From Luteimonas panaciterrae (GTDB lineage Bacteria; Pseudomonadota; Gammaproteobacteria; Xanthomonadales; Xanthomonadaceae), in assembly GCF_020511115.1 (NCBI RefSeq), contig NZ_JAJAVH010000007.1, forward strand, positions 372,001-436,000: 64,000 nt of DNA. The letters are read 5' to 3'. The translations under genes were made by a program, and so were the position numbers. Each line of letters opens with the position of its first letter. Positions within the stretch are counted from its first letter, which is position 1. Shown here piece by piece: positions 8,931-18,044 of the stretch. The notes under the pieces are model-generated. The model was not told the origin of the DNA. It was given only the letters and a program-made list of their open reading frames with translations, and searched no databases.

Positions 8931-8955
8931 GCCTGCCAGATAGAAACTGGCAGGC
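8931..8955 (-). terminator. Hairpin terminator downstream of tRNA-Gly
   Basis: GCCTGCCAG (8931-8939) and CTGGCAGGC (8947-8955) form a perfect 9-bp stem with a 7-nt loop. Read leftward, the stem is followed by GTTTTC, so it best fits termination of the minus-strand tRNA; it may also end the effector transcript. Confidence 0.6.
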
Positions 8956-8969
8956 ATTCAAAGATGAGG

Positions 8970-9043
8970 TGGAGCGGGTGATGGGAATCGAACCCACGCT
9001 AGCAGCTTGGGAAGCTGCAGTTCTACCATTGAACTACACCCGC
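8970..9043 (-). tRNA. tRNA-Gly (anticodon CCC)
   Basis: The minus strand folds as a complete cloverleaf. The acceptor stem is GCGGGTG/CACCCGC, the D arm is GTTC/GAAC, and the anticodon stem GCAGC/GCTGC encloses loop TTCCCAA with anticodon CCC. The T arm carries GGTTCGATTCC. The 3' end has discriminator T and an encoded CCA (8970-8973 read in reverse). The isoacceptor reads GGG codons. The accessory-looking effector and efflux genes lie on its 3' side, the side where islands usually insert. Confidence 0.95.
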
Positions 9044-9140
9044 GTCGAGGCAAGTCTATGCCCGCCGAATGCATCGTGGCAATCGCGGGCCCGGTGACGG
9101 GCCCGAACCGCTTTCGCCCGCGCCGCAGCGGGCCGTTCGA

Positions 9141-10988
9141 TCAGAAACGCTTGCCGAGCGTGGCGAACAGACTGGCGTTGTGATCGCTGCCGCGTTCCAC
9201 GGTCGTGCTGCCGCCGAAGTTGGCATCCAGACCGAAGAACGGAACGCGTGCGCCGATGGTGAGCGTGCCGTAGTCGCGATCGCTGCTCAGTCCCGGCACC
9301 GCGTAGTTCGGCGTGCCGGCTAGCGACTGCGAGCGCGCGAAGGCCTCTTCGTCCGGCTTCTCGAATTCGTGGTCGTAGGTGAGTTTGGCGTATGGCGTGA
9401 AACCGGATTCGGCGGTGTAGCTCGCCTGCCAGCCGACGCTGCCGATCAGCGAATCGTAGCTCTGGCTGGGATAGGCCAGCGACGTCGACAGTTCGGGCAG
9501 GCTCTCGCGGAAACCGTCGATGTCGATGCGCTGCGCGATCAGGCCGAGCACCGGTCCGTGCCGCACCGGGCCTTCACTGCCGAGCTCCCAGCCGGCGTTG
9601 ATGGCGGCGGTGATGTTCTCGCCGTCAGGACGTCCGTGATGATGGCGCATGGCCGGTCCGAGCCAGACTTCGCGATCGACGTCGAACTTGATCTGCGTGT
9701 AGCTCAGCTGACCATTCACCCACAGACCGTTCTCGCCATACCAGCCGACGAATCCGCCGAGCGTGGCGTCCTTCTGATCGAAGCTGCCGCGACGCTCGCC
9801 GAAATCCACGTTGCCGCTGCCGAAGCCGGCGAACGCGCCGTACACCCAGCTGCCGCGCATCCAGTCGACGCCGCCGCTCAGGGACGGGATCGTGCCGTCG
9901 TAGGCATCGCCGTGGTTCACGCGCTGGGAATCGCCGCGCAGGCTGGTCCACCAGCGCATGCCGTCGCCTTCCGGCCGTTCGGCGAGATGCGTCGCCACGA
10001 TGTCGGCGCGAGCGCGGCCCGTGGCCGCCGCCGAGCGCGGCAGTACGGCGATCTGGCGCGGCGCTTCGAGCATGCTGATCGCAAGCTGGCTGAGCATCGC
10101 ATGCGCGCCGCCGGTAGGATGCACGCCGTCGGCGAACAGGTAGGCGGTCTGCACGTCGGGTTCGACGAAGGAACCGGGATTGCAGAACTGCGAGGAATCG
10201 TTCGCCGGCGGCGGCTGCATGCCGCAGCCCGGCGTGGTGACGTTGCGCAGGCCGTACAAACCCGGATTGGCGACGGCTTCCTGCAGGAAGTGGAAGGTAT
10301 CCACCGGAATCACGCGCAGCCCTTGGCTGGCGAGGCCGTCGTACAGCGACTTGTTGTAGAAGCTGGCGAGCGCCGTGCCCGCCGCCATCAGGCCTGGGCC
10401 GCCGCTGCGCGCGCGTGGCGTCAGACCGATGTCGGGCAGGCTCGGCACCAGCACGTAACGCGCGCCGGCCGCCTGCAAGGTGTTGACGATGCCGATCTGC
10501 GCGGTGACGGCACCGTTGATGATTTGCAACGCATTGCCGGGATCGGCCTGCACGGCGAACAGATCGTTGGCGCCACCCCACACCGTGTACAGCGCCTTGG
10601 GATCGGCCCTGCCGCCATGCGCGGCGAGGTAATTGTTCATCTGCGTGGTCAGCGACGGGATCGTGCCCAACGGACTGCTGACGTCCACGCCCACACGCGC
10701 ACCGCCGGCGGCATAGTTGTTGCCGTTCTGGCCGTTCCCGTTGGGCGTGAGGCTGCTGCCGTAGTACTGGGCCACCAGTTCCGACCACACCAGATTCGGA
10801 TTGGTGGTGAAGCGCCCCAGCAGCAGACCGGAAGGGCCGAGCAACGGGCGGAAGAAACCGGAGTCGGAGAGGCTGTCGCCAAAGAAAACCGTCTGCGAAT
10901 AGGGATGGTCCCCGGCGAACGCGGGCGCCGTGGCCAGGGCAAGTGCAGCGACGAGCGCGCGACGGGCGGGACGAGACAACAACGACAT
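9141..10988 (-). CDS. GDSL-family autotransporter esterase/lipase
   Basis: A 615-residue secreted esterase. A signal peptide (about 1-26, ending PAFAG) precedes an SGNH/GDSL hydrolase domain. The nucleophile Ser39 sits in FFGDSLSDSG; block III Gly/Asn are in GGANDLF and the Asp-His pair in DGVHPTGG. From about residue 340 a beta-barrel autotransporter domain follows, ending with the terminal Phe signature (ATLGKRF). The passenger should therefore be displayed on the cell surface, as for EstA-type lipases. The start at 10988 was chosen because GAGGAG lies 9 nt upstream and the signal peptide begins there. It is monocistronic, read towards the tRNA gene. Confidence 0.93.
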   Translation of the reverse strand: MSLLSRPARRALVAALALATAPAFAGDHPYSQTVFFGDSLSDSGFFRPLLGPSGLLLGRFTTNPNLVWSELVAQYYGSSLTPNGNGQNGNNYAAGGARVGVDVSSPLGTIPSLTTQMNNYLAAHGGRADPKALYTVWGGANDLFAVQADPGNALQIINGAVTAQIGIVNTLQAAGARYVLVPSLPDIGLTPRARSGGPGLMAAGTALASFYNKSLYDGLASQGLRVIPVDTFHFLQEAVANPGLYGLRNVTTPGCGMQPPPANDSSQFCNPGSFVEPDVQTAYLFADGVHPTGGAHAMLSQLAISMLEAPRQIAVLPRSAAATGRARADIVATHLAERPEGDGMRWWTSLRGDSQRVNHGDAYDGTIPSLSGGVDWMRGSWVYGAFAGFGSGNVDFGERRGSFDQKDATLGGFVGWYGENGLWVNGQLSYTQIKFDVDREVWLGPAMRHHHGRPDGENITAAINAGWELGSEGPVRHGPVLGLIAQRIDIDGFRESLPELSTSLAYPSQSYDSLIGSVGWQASYTAESGFTPYAKLTYDHEFEKPDEEAFARSQSLAGTPNYAVPGLSSDRDYGTLTIGARVPFFGLDANFGGSTTVERGSDHNASLFATLGKRF

Positions 10989-11143
10989 GGACGGGATCTC
11001 CTCGAATCCGGACGACGCCTTCAATGACAGGCGTATGACAGTCCATTATCGTTTCATGCACCGCAACATGGATACACGCTGCGTTGCGGCATGGCCGACG
11101 CCCGCCGGGTGCGGACATCGCCGCGAGCGGCGACAATAAGCGC

Positions 11144-11347
11144 ATGAACATCCTGCTCAATGGCGACGCCTTCGCCCTCTCCGACGACAGCCCCACCATC
11201 GCCGCGCTCCTGCAGGCCCAGCACCTGGCCGAGCGCCGGGTCGCGGTCGAAGTGAACGGGGAAATCGTGCCGCGCGGCCGGCATGGCGAGTACGAACTTC
11301 GGCCGGGTGATCGTGTCGAGATCGTGCATGCCCTGGGGGGCGGGTGA
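11144..11347 (+). CDS. thiS: Sulfur carrier protein ThiS
   Basis: A 67-residue beta-grasp sulfur carrier ending in the diglycine motif (VHALGGG) that is thiocarboxylated and donates sulfur to thiazole synthase ThiG. It has the usual MNILLNGD start and ELRPGDRVEIVHA end. thiG is usually the next gene in related bacteria, but here it is 5.8 kb downstream. A TonB receptor/phospholipase/PHP operon on the opposite strand lies between, flanked on this side by a pair of REP-like hairpins. No TPP riboswitch was recognised upstream. Confidence 0.93.
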   Translation: MNILLNGDAFALSDDSPTIAALLQAQHLAERRVAVEVNGEIVPRGRHGEYELRPGDRVEIVHALGGG

Positions 11348-11384
11348 GCCAGGGCGCGCTCGACTCTCGCGCGACTCTGAAGAT

Positions 11385-11478
11385 GTCATTCCCGCGAAGG
11401 CGGGAATCAGTGGACTTTCGTCAAGGTTGCGATGATCGGGCCGAACGTCCTTGGATTCCCGCCTTCGCGGGAATGACG
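11385..11478. repeat. Inverted pair of REP-like elements
   Basis: GTCATTCCCGCGAAGGCGGG (from 11385) and its complement (ending 11478) face each other about 47 bp apart; each arm is about 24 bp and itself palindromic. Single copies of the same or closely related elements occur near 20702, 25593, 33398, 56329 and 63726, always between genes. The pair sits at the junction between thiS and the inserted operon. Confidence 0.8.
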
Positions 11479-11527
11479 CATCCTTGCAAACGTATGATGA
11501 AGATACCGAATCGGCCCAGCTGTTCGT

Positions 11528-13069
11528 CTATTTCGCCGGATTGACGTAAACCGGATTCCCCAGCAGCCACAACTTGCCATCACCGCCACGCACATTCACC
11601 CGCACCCAGTGCGGCTTGCCGTCGCTGCTCCATGAGAACCGGAATTCCTGATCGGCGCTCGTGATCGCCGGCTCGGCGATCGGCGTCAGCACGCACCCAT
11701 CCTGGATCACTTCCACGCGACCGCCCGCCACGTTGCCGGTGTGGACCGTGAACTCGATCGCCTCCCCAGGCGCGGCCGACAACCCATCACCCATCCGCGC
11801 CGTCGCATCGCCCTTGCGCGCGCTGAAATCCAACCGGCGATCGCGACTCCCCTGCACATCGACGAACACGTGTCCGGCGCGCAAGCCATCAAGCAGCGCC
11901 GGCATCGACAACGCCGACGCCCGCACCACCGTCGTCGGAACTCCCACCGGACCGCCACCGATGCTCGGCTCCAGCTGGCTCGCGTTGTGATTGTCACTGC
12001 CGCCGATCGCCGTCAGCCGATGGCCGGCGTTGAGCAGCGCTTCCCAGAACGGAATCCCGGAATACGGCGTATCGGCATCCATGCCGTTGACGACTTCCAC
12101 CGCCTGCAACAAACCCGGATCGGCCTGCGGCTGCGCGGTCCAACCGCAGCCCATGCAGATTTCACCGGAAGGCCGGATCGGATGATTGATCGACACGATG
12201 CCGTGCAGCGACGCGGCATCGCGCAGCAATGCGTTCCAGTCGCGCCCGCCTCCATCGCGCATGTCGCCCTCGACACGGAAATCGAGCGGCGCCACCGTTC
12301 CGATCAGATTGGCATGACCACTGAAGGTGGTGATCTCCCGCCCCGGTACCAGCAGCAGCCGATCGAAATACAGCTGCAGTTCGCGGATCGCGTTGGCCTG
12401 CGACGTCGTGTTGTGATCGGTGATCGCCACGAAATCGAGACCGCGCGCCACGGCCGCCTGCGCCGTCAGGAACAGCGGGCACGGCACCTTGGCGCCGGCC
12501 TGGCTCTGGCAACTGCCGTCGCTGTGCGCATCGTGCATGTGCAGATCGCCGCGATACCAGCCGGCCTCGTCGCGCAACGGTGGATTGGCAATCTCCGGCT
12601 GCCAATATGGCGTGTCCTCGCGGCCCAACCAGATGCGCGCCGAATATTCCGACCGCGTTTCCTTGCGGATGTTCGGAATGCCGAGCAGCAAGGACCATTT
12701 GCCGGGACGGATCGGCCCTGGCAGATACGAAGGCGTGGCATCCGTCGCCGACACGGTGAAGATCGCCTTGTTGCCACCGCTCCAACCGCGGAAACCGTCC
12801 TGACCACGGAAGCCATCCGGTCCGAGCAGACCGAGATCGATAGTGGTCTTCTCTTCCTTGCCGCCGTATTCGAATTGCACCGTGATGCGCGCTGTGCCCG
12901 CCGGCACCTCGAACGGAACCGTGCGATAGCGTTGATGGTCCGCGCCGGTGATCTCGCCGCGCAACACCAGGTCAGGTTTTGCATCGGCCGCCCCCGCCTT
13001 CCCCATGCACGACAACGACACCGCGACCAGCGCGGCAACGGACAGGAAGATCTTGGCGATTGGATTCAT
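11528..13069 (-). CDS. Secreted CehA/McbA-type PHP metallohydrolase
   Basis: A 513-residue protein with a signal peptide (about 1-27, ending GKAGAAD), a beta-rich N-terminal region (about 30-160) and a PHP-type metal-dependent hydrolase domain. Metal ligands are visible as RGDLHMHDAHSDG, AITDHN, PGREIT, GHANLIG, INHP and GSDNHN, the order found in CehA/McbA phosphoesterase-like proteins. The gene overlaps the stop of the phospholipase gene by 4 bp and follows it in the same operon. Cleavage of a phosphodiester or phosphomonoester released by the phospholipase is a reasonable inference; the exact substrate is unknown. Likely periplasmic. Confidence 0.85.
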   Translation of the reverse strand: MNPIAKIFLSVAALVAVSLSCMGKAGAADAKPDLVLRGEITGADHQRYRTVPFEVPAGTARITVQFEYGGKEEKTTIDLGLLGPDGFRGQDGFRGWSGGNKAIFTVSATDATPSYLPGPIRPGKWSLLLGIPNIRKETRSEYSARIWLGREDTPYWQPEIANPPLRDEAGWYRGDLHMHDAHSDGSCQSQAGAKVPCPLFLTAQAAVARGLDFVAITDHNTTSQANAIRELQLYFDRLLLVPGREITTFSGHANLIGTVAPLDFRVEGDMRDGGGRDWNALLRDAASLHGIVSINHPIRPSGEICMGCGWTAQPQADPGLLQAVEVVNGMDADTPYSGIPFWEALLNAGHRLTAIGGSDNHNASQLEPSIGGGPVGVPTTVVRASALSMPALLDGLRAGHVFVDVQGSRDRRLDFSARKGDATARMGDGLSAAPGEAIEFTVHTGNVAGGRVEVIQDGCVLTPIAEPAITSADQEFRFSWSSDGKPHWVRVNVRGGDGKLWLLGNPVYVNPAK

Positions 13070-14220
13070 GGTGCTCGCTCCGTTGCAGACGACCGGCAGG
13101 CATCGCGCGATGGATTGCAGCGAACGAACCCCTGCCCGGGAAATACGACCCGATACCGGCCCCGGCGCGGGTCTGGTTGCGGGTAATCGGTGGAAACCGT
13201 CTGCGCACCGCTGGCGAAGGCGGCCTTGCGCCGCCGTGTGTCGTGTCGACGCGCCTCGACGGTATCCGCATCCGCGCGCGTACGCACGATGAAGCCATCA
13301 GCCACCGCGCGCGCGATGCGCTCGCGCTGCGCCAGCGGATCGTTCAACGTCAGATAGGCAGCGGCCGGCGATGACTCGTCTGTGTTGACGAACATCACCC
13401 TGCCCTCCAGAGAACGGCGATCGCCGCGGTATAGCGCGACTTTCCTCGCTTCCTCGTCCAGCGCAAAGAAGATCTTGCCGCGCGCCTGTGCCAAGGTCGG
13501 CCAGCGATTCGCCAGCACCGCCTCGCGCAGAGTCTGGAAATCACCCTGCACCTGATCGGGCACGATCAGCTGGCGCTGCGGAAGGACTTCCCGTATCTCG
13601 GCATCCAATGCATCGAAGGCTTTCGCATCGAACGGCAATGGCTGCACGGCACCTGCCCCAGCCTTGCTGTCCTTGGCATTGATCAGGATCAGGATCGGCA
13701 CGTGCCGCGGATGCGCGCGCGACCAATCGCGCACGATCGTCAGACAGACGCGGAAGGTGACGCAGCTACTGCGGAAATCGATATCCGACAGATGCATCGT
13801 CTTGAAACCGGGACGCCGCATCTGTTCGAGCTGCGCGGCCGGCCACGGCGGTTTCGGATAACCGCGTCGATGCGCACCCGGCGGATGCAGGTAACGGCCA
13901 CCTTCCGGATCGTAGTACACATCGAGTTCGAAGCTACGCAAGCCCGCATCGAGCTGCTCGGCCAACGGGCGATGGCCGTAGTCGATCGATTCGGCGCCGA
14001 CACGGTCCACCTTGCGATGCGCCGCCAGCTCGTCCGCCGGCAACGGCAGCTTGTAGCTATTGTGTGTGCCGATCACCTGCACGTCGTTCATGCGCAGACG
14101 ATTGTCGAGCACCGATGCCGCGCACGGGCCACTGCGCGGCGGGCGTGCCGCCTCCAGATCGCACGCGATGGCCGCCCACGGGGTCAGCGTGAGCAGCCAT
14201 CCGGCGATGCGAACCACCAT
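13066..14220 (-). CDS. PI-PLC-like (Ca2+-dependent) phospholipase C, exported
   Basis: About 384 residues with an N-terminal signal sequence ending in AAIAC, possibly a lipobox. The body matches bacterial PI-PLC-type TIM-barrel phosphodiesterases. GTHNSYK holds the first catalytic His, LRSFELDVYYDP the Ca2+-binding acidic residues, MHLSDIDFRSSC the second His region and ILILINAKD a core strand. The family cleaves phosphoinositide or related phosphodiesters in exported proteins. The ATG at 14220 is preferred; a GTG at 14244, 2 nt from the receptor gene, would add 8 residues. It lies between a TonB receptor gene and a PHP hydrolase gene with overlapping or near-overlapping ends, which supports one nutrient-acquisition operon. 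Confidence 0.85.
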   Translation of the reverse strand: MVVRIAGWLLTLTPWAAIACDLEAARPPRSGPCAASVLDNRLRMNDVQVIGTHNSYKLPLPADELAAHRKVDRVGAESIDYGHRPLAEQLDAGLRSFELDVYYDPEGGRYLHPPGAHRRGYPKPPWPAAQLEQMRRPGFKTMHLSDIDFRSSCVTFRVCLTIVRDWSRAHPRHVPILILINAKDSKAGAGAVQPLPFDAKAFDALDAEIREVLPQRQLIVPDQVQGDFQTLREAVLANRWPTLAQARGKIFFALDEEARKVALYRGDRRSLEGRVMFVNTDESSPAAAYLTLNDPLAQRERIARAVADGFIVRTRADADTVEARRHDTRRRKAAFASGAQTVSTDYPQPDPRRGRYRVVFPGQGFVRCNPSRDACRSSATERAP

Positions 14221-14246
14221 GCGTGTCTGCCGATGCACGCCCACGG

Positions 14247-16835
14247 TCAGAACTTGTACATCACCGCGAAACGATACGACCGCCCCAGCAGCGGCCGCGC
14301 CAGGAAGGTGTTGGCGCCGGCATCAGCACTCTGCAGCTCACCGGCGCGCGGATTGCCTTCGGTCAGGCCCAGCGAGTTGTCGAGGTTGTCGGCGTAGAGG
14401 AACAACGACAACTCTGGCGTCACCTGCCAGCGCGCGCTGGCATTGATCACGTCATATGACGGCAATCGCACCGAGTTCGCCGTATCCACGAAGCGCTCGC
14501 CCTCGTACTCGTAGGCGACTTGCAGGCGCAGCCTGTCATCGAACAGATTCACGCCGGGAACGACCCGGAAGCTGTTCTTGGGAACGCGGATCAACTGATT
14601 ACCGACGTAGTCACGCAGCACCAGCGCACCGCCGCCCACGCTTTCGTAGTAGCGTAGATTCCGGTACTGCGGGTCCTGCACGGTGGCGGTGAGCTGCATA
14701 TCGAACCACTGCACCGGATACCAGTTCGCCTCCAGCTCCAGGCCGAAGGTACGAGTGCTGGCATAGCCCTGCTCCTGCACCAGCGTGTTGTTGAGATCGA
14801 ACTTGGCGTTGCTGAAGCCGACGTTGTCGTACTTGGTGTAGAACGCGGTGGCGAACAGATCGAAGTATTGGTTGCTGAACTTGTAACCCACCTCGCCCAG
14901 ATCCATCGTCTGGATGATCGGACGGGTGTTCGGATTGCTCTTGTCCCTGCTGATGCAGCCTTCCACATCGTTGGGATCGCAGCTCGAATAACGCGTGATA
15001 TAGGTCGACAGGTTGGGCAGGCGGAACGCCGAGGTCCAGCGCGCGAACACACCGGAGTTTTCGTTGAACTGCCAGTTGGCGCCGATCGTCCATCCGAGCT
15101 TGTCGAAGCTCTCGTCGTAAGTCGCATAGCGCCCGGAGCCGGCCAGGATGCTCGACGTCGCGAAGGTGCCGAGATCTACCACCGGCTTGGCACGCACTTC
15201 CGTCCAACCCTCGGTGCTCACCTTCTCCCAGCGCACGCCGGCATCGATGCGCAGCTTCTCGTTGACCTGCCATTCGTCCGACACATAGAACGCATGCGTG
15301 GTGGAACGGCCGCTGGCGTTTTCCCACTCGTAGCCGTAGCGATAGATGCCGTGATCGGTCGCGGTGCCGACCGGATTGCCGTTGGCATCCACGGCCACCA
15401 GATCGAGCAGCCGCGCGTTGTCGCGCACGTCGGTCAGCACGTTGGAGGAATAACGGTCGAAATCCTCATCGATGCGCGCGTAGTAGTAGCCGAAAGTCAC
15501 ATCGTGGCTCTGCTCGCCGAAGTCGAAGCTGCGCATGATCCGGGTATCGTTGATCAACTCCTTCACCGGAATCGTCAGGCCGCGCAGACCGCCGACGGAA
15601 AGCAGACCATTGCCGTTCTGGTTGACGGGATCGAACACCTGCGTCGGATCGTTGGCGTAACGCAGCTGCCATCCGGTGGCGCCGGGGAACCGGCCCAAGG
15701 CGTTCGCCGGCAATTGCGCGAAGAACTTGGACTGGCTCCACAGCTGCAGCGGGAACATGCCGTTGCGCTGGGTCTCGGTGTCGTTGTAGCGCAGCGCCTC
15801 GGCGAGCTTCCAGCCCGCGCCGAGCTCGTAGTCCAGCTTGAGGGTGAACTGATCACGCTTCACTTCCGTGCCGCGGCTGTTGTCGAAGTCGTACCAGCTG
15901 CCGTCGCCCTGCAGCATGCGGATACGCTGCGTTTCCGGCCCGGCCATCGTGCCGTAGTTACCGTCGAAACCGGGTACCGCGCGAATCTCGCCATCGGCAT
16001 ACGTGCGCATCGGGATGCCGAGGAACAGCGCGACGTTGTCGTTCATGTGCTTGTAGTCGACGCTGAAACGACCACGCTCGAAATCACGGCTCAGGTTGAT
16101 GCGGTACTGGCCGCCATGATTGGCCTGGAAACCGGGATCGCGGATGCCGTCGTCACTGCGGAAGAAACCGCCGACGCCGAGCTTCCAGCCGCTGTTGCCC
16201 AGCGGCGTGCCGAAGAAGGCGTCGTAGCGCGCCAGTCCGTAGTCGCCAACCGTCATTTTGAACGTGCCTTCGGCCTGGTCGCCGACCACGCGCGGCACGA
16301 AGTTGATCGCGCCGGCCGGCGCGTTGGAATAGAACACCGACGAAGGACCGCCGCGCACCACTTCGATGCGCTCGATGGTCTCGTCGAGACGGAAGGCCTG
16401 GTCGCCGTTGAGGAAGCCCAGTGCGGGATCGTGCTGCACCGGCACGCCATCCTCGAGGATGTTCACCGAGCCGTAGCCGTCGACGGGAATGCCGCGTGCG
16501 CGGATGTTGCCGCTGGCCTCGCCGCCGGAAGCTTCCACCCAGAAGCCGGGCACCGATTTCATGGCTTCGGTCACCGAGGTCGGCGCCTGCAGGCGCAGGC
16601 GGTCTTCCTCGATGCGGGTGATCGAATAGCTGCTCTCGGCCTTGCTGCGTTCCCGGGTTCCGGAACGGCCGGTGACGACGATCTTGTCCAGATCCACCGC
16701 CCGGTCCTGCGACGCGGCGGGCGTGGCGGGGGCGGCATCTGCGGCCTGCTGGGCCTGGGCGAAGGGGCTGGCGGCGACCGTCAACGAAAGCGCGAGACGA
16801 ATCGCGCCGCGGAGAGTGCGTGGCTTGCGGGGCAT
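14247..16835 (-). CDS. TonB-dependent outer-membrane receptor
   Basis: An 862-residue receptor with a signal peptide (about 1-29, ending FAQAQ), a TonB-box-like DKIVVTG segment, a plug (about 60-180, with IRARGIPVDG, NILEDGVPVQ and IERIEVVRGG) and a 22-strand-type barrel ending SYRFAVMYKF. An upstream in-frame extension to 18050 is antisense to thiG and was rejected. First gene of an operon with a phospholipase C-like enzyme and a PHP hydrolase. The substrate is unknown; a phosphorylated organic compound is an inference from the neighbours. The Shine-Dalgarno before the chosen ATG is weak. Confidence 0.92.
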   Translation of the reverse strand: MPRKPRTLRGAIRLALSLTVAASPFAQAQQAADAAPATPAASQDRAVDLDKIVVTGRSGTRERSKAESSYSITRIEEDRLRLQAPTSVTEAMKSVPGFWVEASGGEASGNIRARGIPVDGYGSVNILEDGVPVQHDPALGFLNGDQAFRLDETIERIEVVRGGPSSVFYSNAPAGAINFVPRVVGDQAEGTFKMTVGDYGLARYDAFFGTPLGNSGWKLGVGGFFRSDDGIRDPGFQANHGGQYRINLSRDFERGRFSVDYKHMNDNVALFLGIPMRTYADGEIRAVPGFDGNYGTMAGPETQRIRMLQGDGSWYDFDNSRGTEVKRDQFTLKLDYELGAGWKLAEALRYNDTETQRNGMFPLQLWSQSKFFAQLPANALGRFPGATGWQLRYANDPTQVFDPVNQNGNGLLSVGGLRGLTIPVKELINDTRIMRSFDFGEQSHDVTFGYYYARIDEDFDRYSSNVLTDVRDNARLLDLVAVDANGNPVGTATDHGIYRYGYEWENASGRSTTHAFYVSDEWQVNEKLRIDAGVRWEKVSTEGWTEVRAKPVVDLGTFATSSILAGSGRYATYDESFDKLGWTIGANWQFNENSGVFARWTSAFRLPNLSTYITRYSSCDPNDVEGCISRDKSNPNTRPIIQTMDLGEVGYKFSNQYFDLFATAFYTKYDNVGFSNAKFDLNNTLVQEQGYASTRTFGLELEANWYPVQWFDMQLTATVQDPQYRNLRYYESVGGGALVLRDYVGNQLIRVPKNSFRVVPGVNLFDDRLRLQVAYEYEGERFVDTANSVRLPSYDVINASARWQVTPELSLFLYADNLDNSLGLTEGNPRAGELQSADAGANTFLARPLLGRSYRFAVMYKF

Positions 16836-17138
16836 GCGGAGGTCCAAGAGATGAACGGGGGCTGTGCGAGGGGCACCGCCGCATCGTGATCGACAATGCT
16901 TAAACCTTCGTGACACGAGACGGTCACGCGCGCTCGACGCCGCGTACACACGCAGGGATCTCTGAAAACCGCCTTCTTGGCCGTTTTCATCGGCACAAAC
17001 ACCGCAATGAATTCGTGCCGCGCGCCCCGGCCAGTCGCTCACGCGATCGGCCCGGACGATCCGTCCCCGTATCGCGTAACCCCCGAAATGGCGAGGTTTT
17101 CCGACCACAAGGCGGCGTCGATGCGACATAATTCGGGG
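16836..17138. other. Divergent promoter region between TonB receptor and thiG
   Basis: No gene is supported in these 303 bp. On the minus strand CGTGACC and CGTGTCA recur with an 11-bp period at about 16909-16928, loosely like a Pho box, about 75 bp upstream of the receptor start. On the plus strand nothing resembling a TPP riboswitch was seen ahead of thiG. Confidence 0.3.
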
Positions 17139-17933
17139 ATGAATCCCGCCTCCGTTCTGGACCCGCTCGTCATCGCGGGCAAGCCCTACGCATCCCGCCT
17201 GCTGACCGGCACCGGCAAGTTCAAGGATCTCGAGGAAACCCGCGCGGCCACCGAGGCCGCTGGCGCCGAGATCGTCACGGTCGCCATCCGCCGCACGAAC
17301 ATCGGCCAGACGCCCGGTGAGCCGAACCTGCTCGACGCGCTGCCGCCCGACCGCTACACGATCCTGCCCAACACCGCCGGCTGCTACACCGCCGAGGATG
17401 CGGTGCGCACCTGCCGCCTCGCGCGCGAGCTGCTCGATGGCCGCAATCTGGTGAAGCTCGAAGTGCTGGGCGACCAGAAGACGCTGTTCCCGGACGTGGT
17501 GCAGACGCTGAAGGCCGCCGAACAGCTCGTCGCCGACGGCTTCGACGTGATGGTCTACACCAGTGACGACCCGATCCTGGCCAAGCGCCTGGAAGAGATC
17601 GGCTGCGTCGCGGTGATGCCCCTGGCCGCGCCGATCGGTTCCGGTCTTGGCATCCAGAACCGCTACAACCTGCTCGAGATCGTCGAGAACGCCAAGGTGC
17701 CGATCCTGGTCGATGCCGGCGTCGGCACCGCTTCGGATGCCGCGATCGCGATGGAACTCGGCTGCGACGGCGTGCTGATGAACACCGCGATCGCGGGCGC
17801 GCGCGACCCGATCCGCATGGCGCGCGCGATGAAGCTGGCGGTGCAGGCCGGACGCGACGCCTTCCTCGCCGGCCGCATCCCGCGCAAACGCTTCGCCAGT
17901 GCGTCCTCGCCCGTGGACGGCCTGATTGGGTGA
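17139..17933 (+). CDS. thiG: Thiazole synthase
   Basis: A 264-residue TIM-barrel enzyme that condenses deoxyxylulose 5-phosphate, dehydroglycine and ThiS-thiocarboxylate into the thiazole of thiamine. The Schiff-base Lys106 is visible in LVKLEVLGD, and the phosphate-binding segments [12 protein letters not shown] and [11 protein letters not shown] are intact. The ATG at 17139 matches the usual N-terminus; the longer frame from 16977 lacks family character. trmB follows in the same direction, as often seen in related genomes, while its partner thiS lies 5.8 kb away. Confidence 0.95.
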   Translation: MNPASVLDPLVIAGKPYASRLLTGTGKFKDLEETRAATEAAGAEIVTVAIRRTNIGQTPGEPNLLDALPPDRYTILPNTAGCYTAEDAVRTCRLARELLDGRNLVKLEVLGDQKTLFPDVVQTLKAAEQLVADGFDVMVYTSDDPILAKRLEEIGCVAVMPLAAPIGSGLGIQNRYNLLEIVENAKVPILVDAGVGTASDAAIAMELGCDGVLMNTAIAGARDPIRMARAMKLAVQAGRDAFLAGRIPRKRFASASSPVDGLIG

Positions 17934-18044
17934 AGACATGCGCTTAGCCGATGCCCTATCGGCATCAGCTGCATGTCCGAACGCCCGGTCCGGGATGGCC
18001 GGGCCGGTGCATCCGGAGCCCGTATTGTCGCGCCAGGAGGGCGG

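Noticed and set aside
9369..11027. 552-codon plus-strand frame opposite the GDSL autotransporter
   Set aside because: It is the antisense shadow of a gene with clear GDSL and barrel motifs; composition is His/Arg/Gln-rich as expected for a shadow.
11040..11143. TPP riboswitch upstream of thiS
   Set aside because: The conserved CUGAGA and GGGA-type core segments are not seen.
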